Source: Candidatus Saelkia tenebricola (lineage in GTDB: Bacteria; Omnitrophota; Gorgyraeia; Kaelpiales; Kaelpiaceae). Taken from it: DNA of 55,198 nt. Positions 23,819 through 32,761 of the stretch are shown here, piece after piece. A program made the position numbers and the translations under genes. A model generated the notes under the pieces. The model was given only the letters and a program-made list of their open reading frames with translations, made no database searches and was not told where the DNA came from. Position 1 is the stretch's first letter. Every line of letters starts with the position of its first letter. Location: the NCBI GenBank assembly GCA_030765145.1, contig JAVCDA010000037.1:1-55198 (forward strand), read 5' to 3'.

Positions 23819-26622
23819 TAGAAACTCCTTAACACATCCACACATCTCGCACAAACATCTGCAAACTCAGTACTACTACCAACATCATCGGTATAATTCC
23901 AACAACGGGCACACTTAACCCCTTTACTTTTTTCTACCTCAATAATCATGTCTTTTCCTGTTTCTAACTGAACAGTATCTTTTATTCTTTCCAGTTCTAC
24001 AACTGATACAATAAACAACGTGTGTAAAATAGCCTTATAATTATCCAAAAACTGATATGTTTTGTCCAGCGCAATCTTCAAAATAACTTTTGCTTCCAGA
24101 GAACTCCCTAATTCATGCGCCTCTCTTTTAGACTCAATAACCTTCATAACTAAACTTCTGATTTCAAGCAAACTATTAAAATCTTTTAAAATTCTATCAT
24201 CAATTTCACTGAACTCTTCCTCATCAAGAAAAGACAACTGGACACTTTTATACTGAGCATCTTTATCAATTTTATTTTTAATGCTCTTCCAGACGTCATC
24301 TGCAGTAAAAGGCAGAATAGGCCCAACCAGCTTAGCTAAAACAATACTCAGCCGATATAAAACCGTCTGCGACGACTTTCTTTTCACATCACAAGGAGAA
24401 AACGTATACATCCTATCTTTTAGGATATCTAAGTATACAGAGGATAATGTTTCATTCATAAAAAGGTATACTTTCTTGAAAACGCTGTGAAAATCATAAC
24501 CCTCATAACATCCAATTACATCTTTCACCAGCAAGTTGATCTCATTATACATCCATTTATCAATAAAATCTAAATCCTGATATTTAACCGCTTCATGAGG
24601 GGCAAAATCATAGATATTACTGATAAGAAATCTAAATGTATTTCTGATTTTCCTATAAGCATCTACAACCTGAGAAATTATTTCTTCCGAAACTCTTAAG
24701 TCCTGCGTAAAATCACGCGATACAACCCATAATCTTAAAACATCTGCTCCATATTTATCAACGATTTCAAAAGGAGAAATAACATTGCCTTGTGATTTAG
24801 ACATTTTCTTCCCATTACCATCAACCACAAACCCATGTGTTAAAACATTTTTATACGGAGGGATTTCTTTTATACTAATCCCGGTAATTAAAGACGTTTG
24901 AAACCACCCTCTATGCTGATCACTCCCTTCTAAATATAAATCCGCAGGATATTTAAGTCCGTAATCTTCATTTAAAACAGCTTGATGGCTGATGCCTGAT
25001 TCAAACCAAACATCTATAATGTCATTCTCTTTTTCAAAAGCATCCGGATTTTTATTTTCACATTGAGGACATTTAAATCCGACAGGTAAAAACATAGAGC
25101 AATCTTCCTTGAACCAAACATCCGAACCTTCTTTAGACACCTTTTGAGCAACATTTAAAACCAGATTTTTATCTAATATAGATTTGCCACACAAAATACA
25201 TCTAACAGAAGGGATCCCAACTCCCCAGTATCTCTGTCTTGAGAGACACCAGTCAGGCCTAGTCTGTAACATCGCTTTAATTCTTTGCAATCCTAAATTT
25301 GGAAACCATTTAACACTTCCTGCTGCTTGTAACAACTTTTCTCTTAAACCTGCTTTATCTATAGACATAAACAACTGTAATGTTGCCCGGAATATAATAG
25401 GCGTTTTACATCGCCAACAATGAGGATAAGAATGCTGAATCTGAGATTCCTTTAGCAAGGCTTCTTTCGTCCTTAAAATCTCCTTAACCTTTTCATTGGC
25501 ATCCCAAACCAAAAGCCCGCTAAACTCCCCTGCATCCTCAAAAATACCCTTATTGTTTAAAGGCATAATCAATTCCAAATTCTTTTCACGACTTAGGAGA
25601 TAATCATCCATCCCATGGCCAGGAGCGATGTGCACACAGCCGGTCCCTTCTTCCATAGAAACAAACCCAGCAGTAACAACTTTCGACTGCCTTTCTAAAA
25701 AAGGATGATTCAAAACCTCATCTTCAAGTTCTATCCCTTTAAGTTTTGCTATTTCTTTTACTATTTTTATACCTAAGTTTTCTTCAGAAAACTTTTTCAT
25801 CTTATCTGCTAAAAGCAAGGTATTTCCTGAGGCAACTTTTAATAGAACATAATCTTCATCAGGAGCAACTGCCACTGCTACATTTGATATCAAAGTCCAG
25901 GGAGTTGTAGTCCAGATTAAAAAATATACATCTTCGGACAAATTGTATTTCTCTTTTAACTTAGATTCTCCATTCAGCTTAAACTTTACGTATATAGAGT
26001 CCGACGTATGTTCTTCGTATTCAACTTCTGCCTCAGCCAGCGCAGTTTCACATTGAATACACCAGTTCACAGGCTTAACATCTTTATATAGATAGCCCTG
26101 ATCCATTAACTCAGCTAAGCTCTTTAAAATGGCTGCTTCATATTTAAAATCCAATGTCAAATAAGGATTTCCCCAGTCACCCAAAGAGCCGAGCCTCTTA
26201 AATTGCCCCTTCTGAATTTCCACATATTCTAATGCATAATCCCGGGCTTTTTTCCTGAAATCTAAAGGATCGATTTCCGCCTTTTTCAAATTTAGCTTCT
26301 GTATCAGCTGATGCTCTACAGGAAGGCCATGACAATCCCAACCTGGAATAAAAGATGCAGAAAACCCTCTTAAAAATTTATACCTTACCACAATATCTTT
26401 CAGGGTTTTGTTAAGAGCATGTCCTAAATGAATATCCCCGTTAGCATAAGGAGGACCGTCATGAAGAATATACTGGGGGCTGTTCTTACTTTTCTCAATC
26501 AGTTTATCGTAAAGATTCAAACTATCCCACTCTTTTAAAAATTCAGGCTCTCTTTTGGGCAAATTCGCCCGCATAGGAAAATCTGTATTTGGTAAATTTA
26601 AAGTTTTCTTATAATCTTTCAT
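23818..26622 (-). CDS. ileS: Isoleucyl-tRNA synthetase
   Basis: Class I synthetase charging tRNA-Ile. The 934-residue protein has PPYANGDIHLGHALNKTLKD (HIGH), the WDCHGLPVEHQL region and the editing domain with TTPWTLISNVAVAV. It also has CLSRQRYWGVGIP, KKMSKSQGNVISPFEIVDKY (KMSKS) and a C-terminal zinc finger CARCWNY / CARC. The ATG at 26622 overlaps the preceding stop (ATGA); a GTG/ATG eight codons earlier is less likely. With tilS in the same window it serves both ordinary and lysidine-modified tRNA-Ile. Confidence 0.97.
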   Translation of the reverse strand: MKDYKKTLNLPNTDFPMRANLPKREPEFLKEWDSLNLYDKLIEKSKNSPQYILHDGPPYANGDIHLGHALNKTLKDIVVRYKFLRGFSASFIPGWDCHGLPVEHQLIQKLNLKKAEIDPLDFRKKARDYALEYVEIQKGQFKRLGSLGDWGNPYLTLDFKYEAAILKSLAELMDQGYLYKDVKPVNWCIQCETALAEAEVEYEEHTSDSIYVKFKLNGESKLKEKYNLSEDVYFLIWTTTPWTLISNVAVAVAPDEDYVLLKVASGNTLLLADKMKKFSEENLGIKIVKEIAKLKGIELEDEVLNHPFLERQSKVVTAGFVSMEEGTGCVHIAPGHGMDDYLLSREKNLELIMPLNNKGIFEDAGEFSGLLVWDANEKVKEILRTKEALLKESQIQHSYPHCWRCKTPIIFRATLQLFMSIDKAGLREKLLQAAGSVKWFPNLGLQRIKAMLQTRPDWCLSRQRYWGVGIPSVRCILCGKSILDKNLVLNVAQKVSKEGSDVWFKEDCSMFLPVGFKCPQCENKNPDAFEKENDIIDVWFESGISHQAVLNEDYGLKYPADLYLEGSDQHRGWFQTSLITGISIKEIPPYKNVLTHGFVVDGNGKKMSKSQGNVISPFEIVDKYGADVLRLWVVSRDFTQDLRVSEEIISQVVDAYRKIRNTFRFLISNIYDFAPHEAVKYQDLDFIDKWMYNEINLLVKDVIGCYEGYDFHSVFKKVYLFMNETLSSVYLDILKDRMYTFSPCDVKRKSSQTVLYRLSIVLAKLVGPILPFTADDVWKSIKNKIDKDAQYKSVQLSFLDEEEFSEIDDRILKDFNSLLEIRSLVMKVIESKREAHELGSSLEAKVILKIALDKTYQFLDNYKAILHTLFIVSVVELERIKDTVQLETGKDMIIEVEKSKGVKCARCWNYTDDVGSSTEFADVCARCVDVLRSF

Positions 26623-27443
26623 TTTATTTGCGGTATTAAAGCACATACGACTTCAGCAAGCTTAGGTTCACAACGAGCAGCAACTGCTAAAATATCGTCA
26701 AAATCAACAGGCTTCAAGGCATCTGGCAAACATTTATCCGTAATACAACTTATGCCTAAAATTTTAAATCCACAGTGAACTCCTACGATAACTTCCGGCA
26801 CTGTAGACATACCAACAACATCTGAACCTATTATTCTTAAAAACCGGTATTCAGCTCTAGTTTCTAAGCTAGGTCCTGTAAGAGCTACATAAACCCCTTT
26901 ATGTATGTTGATTTTCAAATCTTTGGCAACCTTCTCTGCCAATTTAATCAGCTTTTTGTCATAAGGCTGACACATATCAGGAAAGCGCCCCCCGAGCTTA
27001 TCATCATTAGGCCCTATTAAAGGGTTCAACCCCATAAGGTTTATATGGTCATCTATTATCATTAAATCCCCTTTTTCAAAGTAGGGGTTCATTCCTCCTG
27101 CTGCATTGGAAATAATAAGATATTCCCCACCCAACGCCCTCATAACTCTTATCGGATAAGTTACCTCATAAGGAGTATAACCTTCATAAATATGAAACCG
27201 ACCTTCCATAACAACAACTTTTTTATTGCCAATTTCACCAAAAATCAACTCCCCTTCATGGCCCTTGACTGTTGAGACCGGAAAATGCGGGATATCTTTA
27301 TAGTCGACAGATTTTTTATTCATTATTTTTCCCTTGAAAGCAGAAAGCCCTGAACCCAAAACAACTGCTATCTCAGGTTTTACCTTAACCTGTTTTCTTA
27401 TAAAATCTGTTGTCTCTTTAATATTTTTTCTCAAATCTTTCAT
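26619..27443 (-). CDS. Purine nucleoside phosphorylase (trimeric PNP-I type)
   Basis: Splits purine nucleosides with phosphate for salvage. The 274-residue protein has VVLGSGLSAF, the phosphate-site HFPVSTVKGHEGELIFG, MEGRFHIYEGYTPYEVTYPI, SNAAGGMNPYFEKGDLM, the GPSLETRAEYRF block and GMSTVPEVIVG. These mark the low-molecular-mass PNP/MTAP family. Whether it prefers inosine/guanosine or methylthioadenosine is uncertain; the overall pattern favours PNP. It overlaps ileS by 4 bp. Confidence 0.92.
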   Translation of the reverse strand: MKDLRKNIKETTDFIRKQVKVKPEIAVVLGSGLSAFKGKIMNKKSVDYKDIPHFPVSTVKGHEGELIFGEIGNKKVVVMEGRFHIYEGYTPYEVTYPIRVMRALGGEYLIISNAAGGMNPYFEKGDLMIIDDHINLMGLNPLIGPNDDKLGGRFPDMCQPYDKKLIKLAEKVAKDLKINIHKGVYVALTGPSLETRAEYRFLRIIGSDVVGMSTVPEVIVGVHCGFKILGISCITDKCLPDALKPVDFDDILAVAARCEPKLAEVVCALIPQIK

Positions 27444-27460
27444 TTCAATCTCCTATTAAA

Positions 27461-27763
27461 TCATCTCAAATAAAAACTTATCTGCATAAGCGTTTTAATC
27501 AGAAACGATCTCAAAAATATTATCAGGAAAAAAGCAATTAAAGGTGATAAATCTATTCCTATTCTATATCCTAATGGTAAAATTTTCCTTATCGGAGAAA
27601 GCACAGGTTCAGTTGCTTTATGCAAAAACTGAACAAGCGGATTGTAGGGATCTGGATTAACCCAGGAAATAAGTGCACGGACTAAAATCAGCCAATAGTA
27701 TATAGTTAATAATATCTCCAATATTTTTGCTACTGCTTCTATGAGATTTGCAAAAATGAACAT
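27461..27763 (-). CDS. YggT-family membrane protein
   Basis: A 100-residue integral membrane protein with the YGGT motif block WVNPDPYNPLVQFLHKATEPVLSPIRK (positions ~34-60, in pieces SWVNPDPYNPLVQ and ATEPVLSPIRKILP) between two hydrophobic helices. It lies directly between proC and pnp in the yggS-proC-yggT order that is widespread in bacteria. Function is not settled; links to osmotic stress and to division/wall clusters are known for relatives. Confidence 0.88.
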   Translation of the reverse strand: MFIFANLIEAVAKILEILLTIYYWLILVRALISWVNPDPYNPLVQFLHKATEPVLSPIRKILPLGYRIGIDLSPLIAFFLIIFLRSFLIKTLMQISFYLR

Positions 27764-27764
27764 T

Positions 27765-28550
27765 TTATTTTCCCAATTCCTTTGCTCTATTTCGAGCTTT
27801 TTTAATCCCTTGTTTTAAAATTTCCGAAAAATTTTCTTGATCCCAAAATCTAAGACAAGCTTCGGTTGTCCCACCAGGTGAAGCAACTTTTTCTATTAAT
27901 TCATCGAATGAAAAGCCCATTTCATTTAATATGCCCATAGTTACCGTAAAAGTCTCCATTACAAGCTTTTCTGAAATATCCGACAATCCAATTTCTGCTG
28001 CCGCATCTCTTAAAGCCTTAAGAAAATATACAAAATAAGCCGGACCACTACCTGATATAGCCGTAATAGAATCTATTAAATCCTCACTAACCACTTTAAC
28101 ATTCCCAACAGCAGAAAAAATCCCCTCAGCTATATCCAAATCTTCTTTGGTTGCAGATTCTCCTTGAGTAATAACCGTAAATGATTTTCCAATTAAAGCA
28201 CCCATATTCGGCATCGCTCTTATAATTCTGGTTTTTCTTAAATAACTTTGAATAAAAGGCGTAGAAATTCCTGCACAAATTGAGATAAACAATTTCTCTT
28301 CCTTTGAAATTCCATCTATTTCTAAAAGCAAGCCTTTGATGTCCTGAGGTTTTACAGACACCAGTATTATTTCTACCGTATTTATAAGCTGACTCATGCT
28401 TAGATATTTAATCTGGGGATATTGATTAGAAATCTTCTCAATCCTTTTTTCTTTTTTCTCATTATAACAAACGCTGTAAATTCTTGCCTTAAGCAATCCT
28501 TTAGCTATTGCCTCGCCCATTTTACCTAAACCTATAATTCCTATATTCAT
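27765..28550 (-). CDS. proC: Pyrroline-5-carboxylate reductase
   Basis: Last step of proline synthesis. A Rossmann fold opens the 261-residue protein (IGIIGLGKMGEAIAKGLL). VSVKPQDIKGLL, RAMPNMGALIGKSFTVI and ITAISGSGPAYFVYFLKAL follow, and VASPGGTTEACLRF closes the dimerisation domain. The ATG overlaps the yggS stop by 4 bp and the 3' end abuts yggT. Confidence 0.96.
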   Translation of the reverse strand: MNIGIIGLGKMGEAIAKGLLKARIYSVCYNEKKEKRIEKISNQYPQIKYLSMSQLINTVEIILVSVKPQDIKGLLLEIDGISKEEKLFISICAGISTPFIQSYLRKTRIIRAMPNMGALIGKSFTVITQGESATKEDLDIAEGIFSAVGNVKVVSEDLIDSITAISGSGPAYFVYFLKALRDAAAEIGLSDISEKLVMETFTVTMGILNEMGFSFDELIEKVASPGGTTEACLRFWDQENFSEILKQGIKKARNRAKELGK

Positions 28551-29224
28551 AATTTTTCCTTAAATATAGCACTCCCTATTCTTATTAAATCAGCTCCTTC
28601 TTCAACTGCAATCTCAAAATCATCACTCATCCCCATAGAAAGATGGAACTTTCTATTAAATTTTTCTCCCAATCTTTCTGATAAAATTTTTAATTTTCTA
28701 AAATAAGGCCTCACATCTTCGATGTTTTCAACAATAGGAGCAACGGTCATAAAACCCATTAGATTAAGATGCGGCAATTTAAAAATCTCATTCACCATAT
28801 TGATTACCTGAACAGATTCTATGCCAAACTTACTATCCTCTCCTGATGTATTTATCTCAATAAAAACATTCATTATTTTGTTATGCTTAAACAGGCAATC
28901 CTCAATTTTATATGCCAATTTTAAACTATCCAAAGAATGAAGATAATCAAATAGCTCAACTGCATATTTCACTTTATTAGTCTGCAAATGACCAACCATA
29001 TGCCACTTTAAATCTAAATCTTTCAAAGAACTGAACTTACTACGTGCTTCTTGAATTCTATTTTCCCCAATCTCAGTAATTCCAAGCGCAACTGCTTCAC
29101 GCACAAAATCAACCCCAACATTTTTAGTAACAGCCAATAATTTTACATCTTTTAAGCTCCGATTGCTTTTAAAGGCTGCTTTCTCAATTTTTTCTCTTAA
29201 AACTTTTATATTCTCCTGGAGCAT
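28547..29224 (-). CDS. yggS: YggS/PLPBP-family pyridoxal-phosphate homeostasis protein
   Basis: Non-catalytic PLP-binding barrel that buffers PLP and affects amino- and keto-acid pools. The signatures are LLAVTKNVGVDFVREAV (PLP Lys in VTK), EIGENRIQEARSK, WHMVGHLQTNKVKYAV, IEINTSGEDSKFG and MGMSDDFEIAVEEGADLIRIGSAIF. The ATG at 29224 gives 225 residues and the usual N-terminus; a GTG at 29242 would add six. It is the first gene of the run that continues to pilT. No clear promoter stands in 29225-29319. Confidence 0.93.
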   Translation of the reverse strand: MLQENIKVLREKIEKAAFKSNRSLKDVKLLAVTKNVGVDFVREAVALGITEIGENRIQEARSKFSSLKDLDLKWHMVGHLQTNKVKYAVELFDYLHSLDSLKLAYKIEDCLFKHNKIMNVFIEINTSGEDSKFGIESVQVINMVNEIFKLPHLNLMGFMTVAPIVENIEDVRPYFRKLKILSERLGEKFNRKFHLSMGMSDDFEIAVEEGADLIRIGSAIFKEKL

Positions 29225-29319
29225 TGCCCAATAATCTAACACAAATTAAGATGAAATGTCAATAAATCCCGCCAAATGAAGAATATCGGCATAAACTGGA
29301 GTGCTTTTAAGATGGACAA

Positions 29320-31158
29320 TTAACCGATTTTTATTTCTGCTTCTAAAAGACCCCTGACAGAATTACCTATAAAAATCGTATCAGCACGCTTCATATCTTC
29401 CAGATACAAGACTTTCTCATAAACCCAACCACTCTCTATTAAATGTTTCCTTAACACCCCTGGCAGCAAACCGCATTTTGCAGAAGGCGTATAAATTTTA
29501 CCTTTAACACTAAGAAATATATTTGAAATTGCCCCTTCTGTTAATTCACTTTTTGTATTTAAAAATACAACTTCGAAAAAACCATCTTTAAGGACTTTTT
29601 CTCTTTCTTGATCATAAAGATCTCTATATGTTGACTTATGATATAAAAATACATTGTCAGAATTAATTTCTATCCGACTCAATTTTACTTTAAGAGGAAC
29701 AATTACATCTTCCAAAATTTCATAATCAATATCAATTTTTCCTTTTAAATCAACAAACACTCTAATTTTATAAGCTTTACCCAAAAATCCTTCACCCAAA
29801 GCATTTAGTCTTTTTTCAAGACACTCCAATTTTAATGGAATCCGGAAAAATTTTGCAGAATCAAGAAGTCTGTCAAGATGTAGATCTAACAAATAATACC
29901 CCGACTCCTTATTCCAAAGCATGCTTTCTATCAAGCTAAAAGATGGTATTTTTTTGATCAAAAACCTTGCTTTTAAATTCGCTTCCTTATATTCTGTATC
30001 ACTATCTGAATCATAAACAATCCCTCCACCAACACCCATCTCTCCCTTACCATCTTTAATTGAAACAGTTCTAATAGCCACATTGAAACAAGAATTATAG
30101 TCAGGAGAGATATAGCCAATAGAACCAGTATATATACCGCGAGCCTCTCTTTCCAATCTGGAAATAATCTTCATAGTATTTATCTTTGGCGCTCCGGTTA
30201 CAGAACCTGAAGGAAATAAAGCATGAATTATCTCTTTAAAAGAAGATGTATTCTTTAAATCACCTTCTATTTTAGATGTCATCTGATGTAAAGTTCTATA
30301 TTTCTCGATCTCAAATAGATTGATAACTTCCACACTACCTGTTTTTGAAACTCTTCCCAAATCATTCCTAAGAAGATCTACAATCATAACATTCTCAGCA
30401 CGGTTTTTAATATCATTCTTAAGCCAGAGCATTTTCTCTTCATCCTTAAGCAATGAGCGTCCGCGAGAAACAGTACCTTTCATAGGTTTGACTTCAATTT
30501 TACTATTCCCCACCCGGAAAAAAAGTTCTGGGGAAAGTGAAAGAATATATTCTTTTTCTGTATTAATAAGCGCCATATATGGCGTGGGTTGACTGTGATG
30601 TAAATCGAGGTAAAAATTAAAAATGTCTCCTGTAAAATCAAATTTATATTTAAAAGTATAATTTACCTGATAAGTTTCACCCTGCTCTATATATTTTTTA
30701 ATATCCGCAATTGAAGAAATATATTCCTTCTTACTAATATTAGTTTTCAAATTAGATATCACATAATTCGAAAGATAATCCCGAGGTATTTTTTGTGCAA
30801 TATTTTCCCTATGATTAAAAATTATGGGGGACTTACAGACACCGAACCAAGCTAAAGGAGAATCCCACTTTAAGGGTTTAAAATCTGATAAAGATTCATC
30901 TAAAAAATATCCAAATTCATAGCAGAAAAAACCTGCCAACCAAAATCCAGATTTTAAATAAGTCTGCATCTTTTTAAAAAACAAGTTTAAATCATCCTGG
31001 GGATAAAAGGTGATAAAATCAGAGAAAGAATTAAATAAAAACGTTTTTTTATTTTCAACTTCAGTTGATGAAGTTTCAAGAAAAACAAAAGCAGTATCAA
31101 TACAAGATTTAATCATAAAATTTAAACTATTTTCTTTAAATAAAGTAAATCTATTCAT
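29320..31158 (-). CDS. pabBC: Bifunctional aminodeoxychorismate synthase component I / aminodeoxychorismate lyase
   Basis: Makes p-aminobenzoate for folate. Residues up to ~400 are the chorismate-binding PabB domain, with KPMKGTVSRGRSL, RAENVMIVDLLRNDLGRV, FPSGSVTGAPKINTMKII, GIYTGSIGYISPD and the GGGIVYDSDSDTEYKE block. The last ~200 are a class IV aminotransferase-fold lyase (PabC), with LDLHLDRLLDSAKFF, the LTEGAISNIFLSV block and GLLPGVLRKHLI. The fusion is known in many bacteria. No PabA glutaminase is in the window. Together with folP this covers two folate steps. It has its own promoter at 31197-31226. Confidence 0.94.
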   Translation of the reverse strand: MNRFTLFKENSLNFMIKSCIDTAFVFLETSSTEVENKKTFLFNSFSDFITFYPQDDLNLFFKKMQTYLKSGFWLAGFFCYEFGYFLDESLSDFKPLKWDSPLAWFGVCKSPIIFNHRENIAQKIPRDYLSNYVISNLKTNISKKEYISSIADIKKYIEQGETYQVNYTFKYKFDFTGDIFNFYLDLHHSQPTPYMALINTEKEYILSLSPELFFRVGNSKIEVKPMKGTVSRGRSLLKDEEKMLWLKNDIKNRAENVMIVDLLRNDLGRVSKTGSVEVINLFEIEKYRTLHQMTSKIEGDLKNTSSFKEIIHALFPSGSVTGAPKINTMKIISRLEREARGIYTGSIGYISPDYNSCFNVAIRTVSIKDGKGEMGVGGGIVYDSDSDTEYKEANLKARFLIKKIPSFSLIESMLWNKESGYYLLDLHLDRLLDSAKFFRIPLKLECLEKRLNALGEGFLGKAYKIRVFVDLKGKIDIDYEILEDVIVPLKVKLSRIEINSDNVFLYHKSTYRDLYDQEREKVLKDGFFEVVFLNTKSELTEGAISNIFLSVKGKIYTPSAKCGLLPGVLRKHLIESGWVYEKVLYLEDMKRADTIFIGNSVRGLLEAEIKIG

Positions 31159-31196
31159 TGAACTTTAGAAATACTTATACCCTGCACACTTTGAAT

Positions 31197-31226
31197 ACCA
31201 TAACATAAAGATAGAAAACATGTCAA
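31197..31226 (-). promoter_or_regulatory. Promoter of pabBC
   Basis: On the minus strand a consensus TTGACA (31226-31221), an 18-bp spacer and TATGGT (31202-31197) would start transcription near 31190, ~30 nt before the pabBC ATG. It is divergent from the sRNA promoter ~80 bp away. Confidence 0.6.
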
Positions 31227-31307
31227 TCAAGAGATACCTACAGAAATATATACAACTATTTGCCATATTGCAACTTTTTAATAATTTTTAAAAAATAATT
31301 ATTTAGT

Positions 31308-31336
31308 TTGACAAAAACAAATTATCATGCTACAAT
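31308..31336 (+). promoter_or_regulatory. Strong sigma70-type promoter of the predicted sRNA
   Basis: A perfect TTGACA (31308-31313), exactly 17 bp, then TACAAT (31331-31336): the best-matching plus-strand promoter I found in the window. No long reading frame follows. A frame opening at the TTG inside the -35 box cannot be made from this promoter. Confidence 0.75.
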
Positions 31337-31342
31337 TACACT

Positions 31343-31488
31343 GTATGGAAAGAAAGAAAGCAAAAAAAACAACAAGTTTACAATGGAAATAAAAGTTGAC
31401 AATAAAAATGAAAAGGAGACTCAAACCTCACCCCCGGCCTCCTACCTACGGCCAAACCCCCTACTCCTAAACCTGGGTCTCCTTTTTT
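31343..31488 (+). ncRNA. Predicted C-rich small RNA
   Basis: A ~145-nt transcript is defined by the promoter at 31308-31336 and a terminator formed by AAAAGGAGACTC (31411-31422) pairing with GGGTCTCCTTTT (31475-31486), with one G-U pair and a T6 run. The 5' ~65 nt are A-rich and probably unstructured. The 52-nt loop is strikingly C-rich with few G. It carries CACCCCC, CCTCCTACCT and CCCCCTACTCC stretches around a short GGCC/GGCC hairpin, and so can pair with Shine-Dalgarno GGAGG sequences. Such loops are typical of trans-acting sRNAs in other bacteria. Short frames of 15 and 39 codons exist but lack Shine-Dalgarno sequences. It matches no RNA family that I recognise. Positions 31227-31307 and 31489-31558 hold nothing else recognisable. 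Confidence 0.55.
31411..31488. terminator. Terminator hairpin closing the sRNA, possibly bidirectional
   Basis: The 12-bp GGAGAC/GTCTCC stem with T6 ends the plus-strand sRNA. Read on the minus strand the same stem is followed by TTTTCATTTTT and stands ~70 bp past the tyrS stop, so it could also end the long rimP-tyrS operon. The 52-nt loop is much longer than in ordinary terminators. Confidence 0.6.
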
Positions 31489-31558
31489 ACCTCTTTAGAT
31501 AAGTAATACTATACAGATATCTTTGAAACAATGGATATTACAGAAAAGCATACAACGC

Positions 31559-32761
31559 TTAGACAATAATTCTCTTAAATCTATACCTACCTACTCTAAG
31601 AATGCAATCTTTTGCCATATTTAATTCTATGTTCTCATCGCTGACCTTATCTCCATCAATAGACACTGCACCCTGCTTTATCAAACGCCTCGCTTCAGAA
31701 CCACTAGATGCAAACCCCACAAGAGTAATCAACTCAACAATCCATATCTTACCGTTAGAAAGGCTTTCCAAAGCAACTTTATATTCTTCAATGTCAACAG
31801 GTACTTCTCTATTAGAAAACACTTTGATGAAACTCTCTTTTTGATTTTCCCCCTCTTTAGCTCCATAAATTTCTGAAACAATCGCACAAGCCACTTCAAG
31901 CTTGGCATCCCGTGCTGGTGAATCAGATAATTCTTTCGTATCAAGATTGGTAAGCAAAATAGCATATCTCTCAATTAAACTGTCCGGTATAGACATTATC
32001 TTGCCAAACATATCAGTTGGACTTTCTTGTATTCCTATGTAATTATTAAAACTTTTGGACATTTTTTTTACTCCATCAGTACCTTCTAAAATTGGCAATG
32101 TTATGATCGTCTGAGGAGTTTGACCATAGTCTTTTTGCAACTCTCTTCCTACAAGCAAGTTAAATTTTTGATCCCTACCCCCTAGTTCAACATCTGCTTT
32201 CAAAGCTACAGAATCGTACCCTTGAATCAACGGATAAAGAAACTCTGTAACGGAAATCGGCTTACCTTCTTTGTAACGCAACATAAAATCATCTCTTTCT
32301 AAAATTCGCGCCACAGTATAATGCGACGTAAGTTCTAAAACATCTTCAAATGACATACCTTCCAACCACTGGGAATTAAATACAATCTTGGTTTTATTAG
32401 AATCAAGCACTTTAAATATCTGCTTTTTATATGTCTTAGCATTTTCCTCTGCCTGCGTTTTTGTCAATCTAGGACGGGTTTCTTTCTGCCCGGATGGATC
32501 TCCTATCCTGGCTGTAAAATCTCCAATCAAAAAATATACTTCATGGCCAAGCTCTTGAAAATCCCTCAATTTTTTCAACAAAACCATATGCCCAAGATGT
32601 AAATCTGGAGCACTGGGATCAAAACCGGATTTAACATTAAGAGGCCTATTCTCCTTGATAGAAATTTCAAGCTTCTTAATTAAATCTTCTTCTACAACAA
32701 CCTCTTCTACACCCCGTTTAATTATTTCAAGCTGCTGGTGGCTATCAAGATTCTTGAGCAT
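31559..32761 (-). CDS. tyrS: Tyrosyl-tRNA synthetase
   Basis: Class I synthetase charging tRNA-Tyr. The 400-residue protein is the TyrZ-like longer form. It has [20 protein letters not shown] (HIGH), [18 protein letters not shown], the [16 protein letters not shown] tyrosine site, [12 protein letters not shown] (KMSKS) and a C-terminal S4 domain ([20 protein letters not shown]). It overlaps the rpsA 3' end by 17 bp and closes the long operon that starts at rimP. Confidence 0.95.
   Translation of the reverse strand: MLKNLDSHQQLEIIKRGVEEVVVEEDLIKKLEISIKENRPLNVKSGFDPSAPDLHLGHMVLLKKLRDFQELGHEVYFLIGDFTARIGDPSGQKETRPRLTKTQAEENAKTYKKQIFKVLDSNKTKIVFNSQWLEGMSFEDVLELTSHYTVARILERDDFMLRYKEGKPISVTEFLYPLIQGYDSVALKADVELGGRDQKFNLLVGRELQKDYGQTPQTIITLPILEGTDGVKKMSKSFNNYIGIQESPTDMFGKIMSIPDSLIERYAILLTNLDTKELSDSPARDAKLEVACAIVSEIYGAKEGENQKESFIKVFSNREVPVDIEEYKVALESLSNGKIWIVELITLVGFASSGSEARRLIKQGAVSIDGDKVSDENIELNMAKDCILRVGRYRFKRIIV

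Noticed and set aside
31308-31502. 64-codon plus-strand frame starting at TTG
   Set aside because: Its start is the -35 box of the strong promoter, it has no Shine-Dalgarno, and its end runs through the terminator hairpin.
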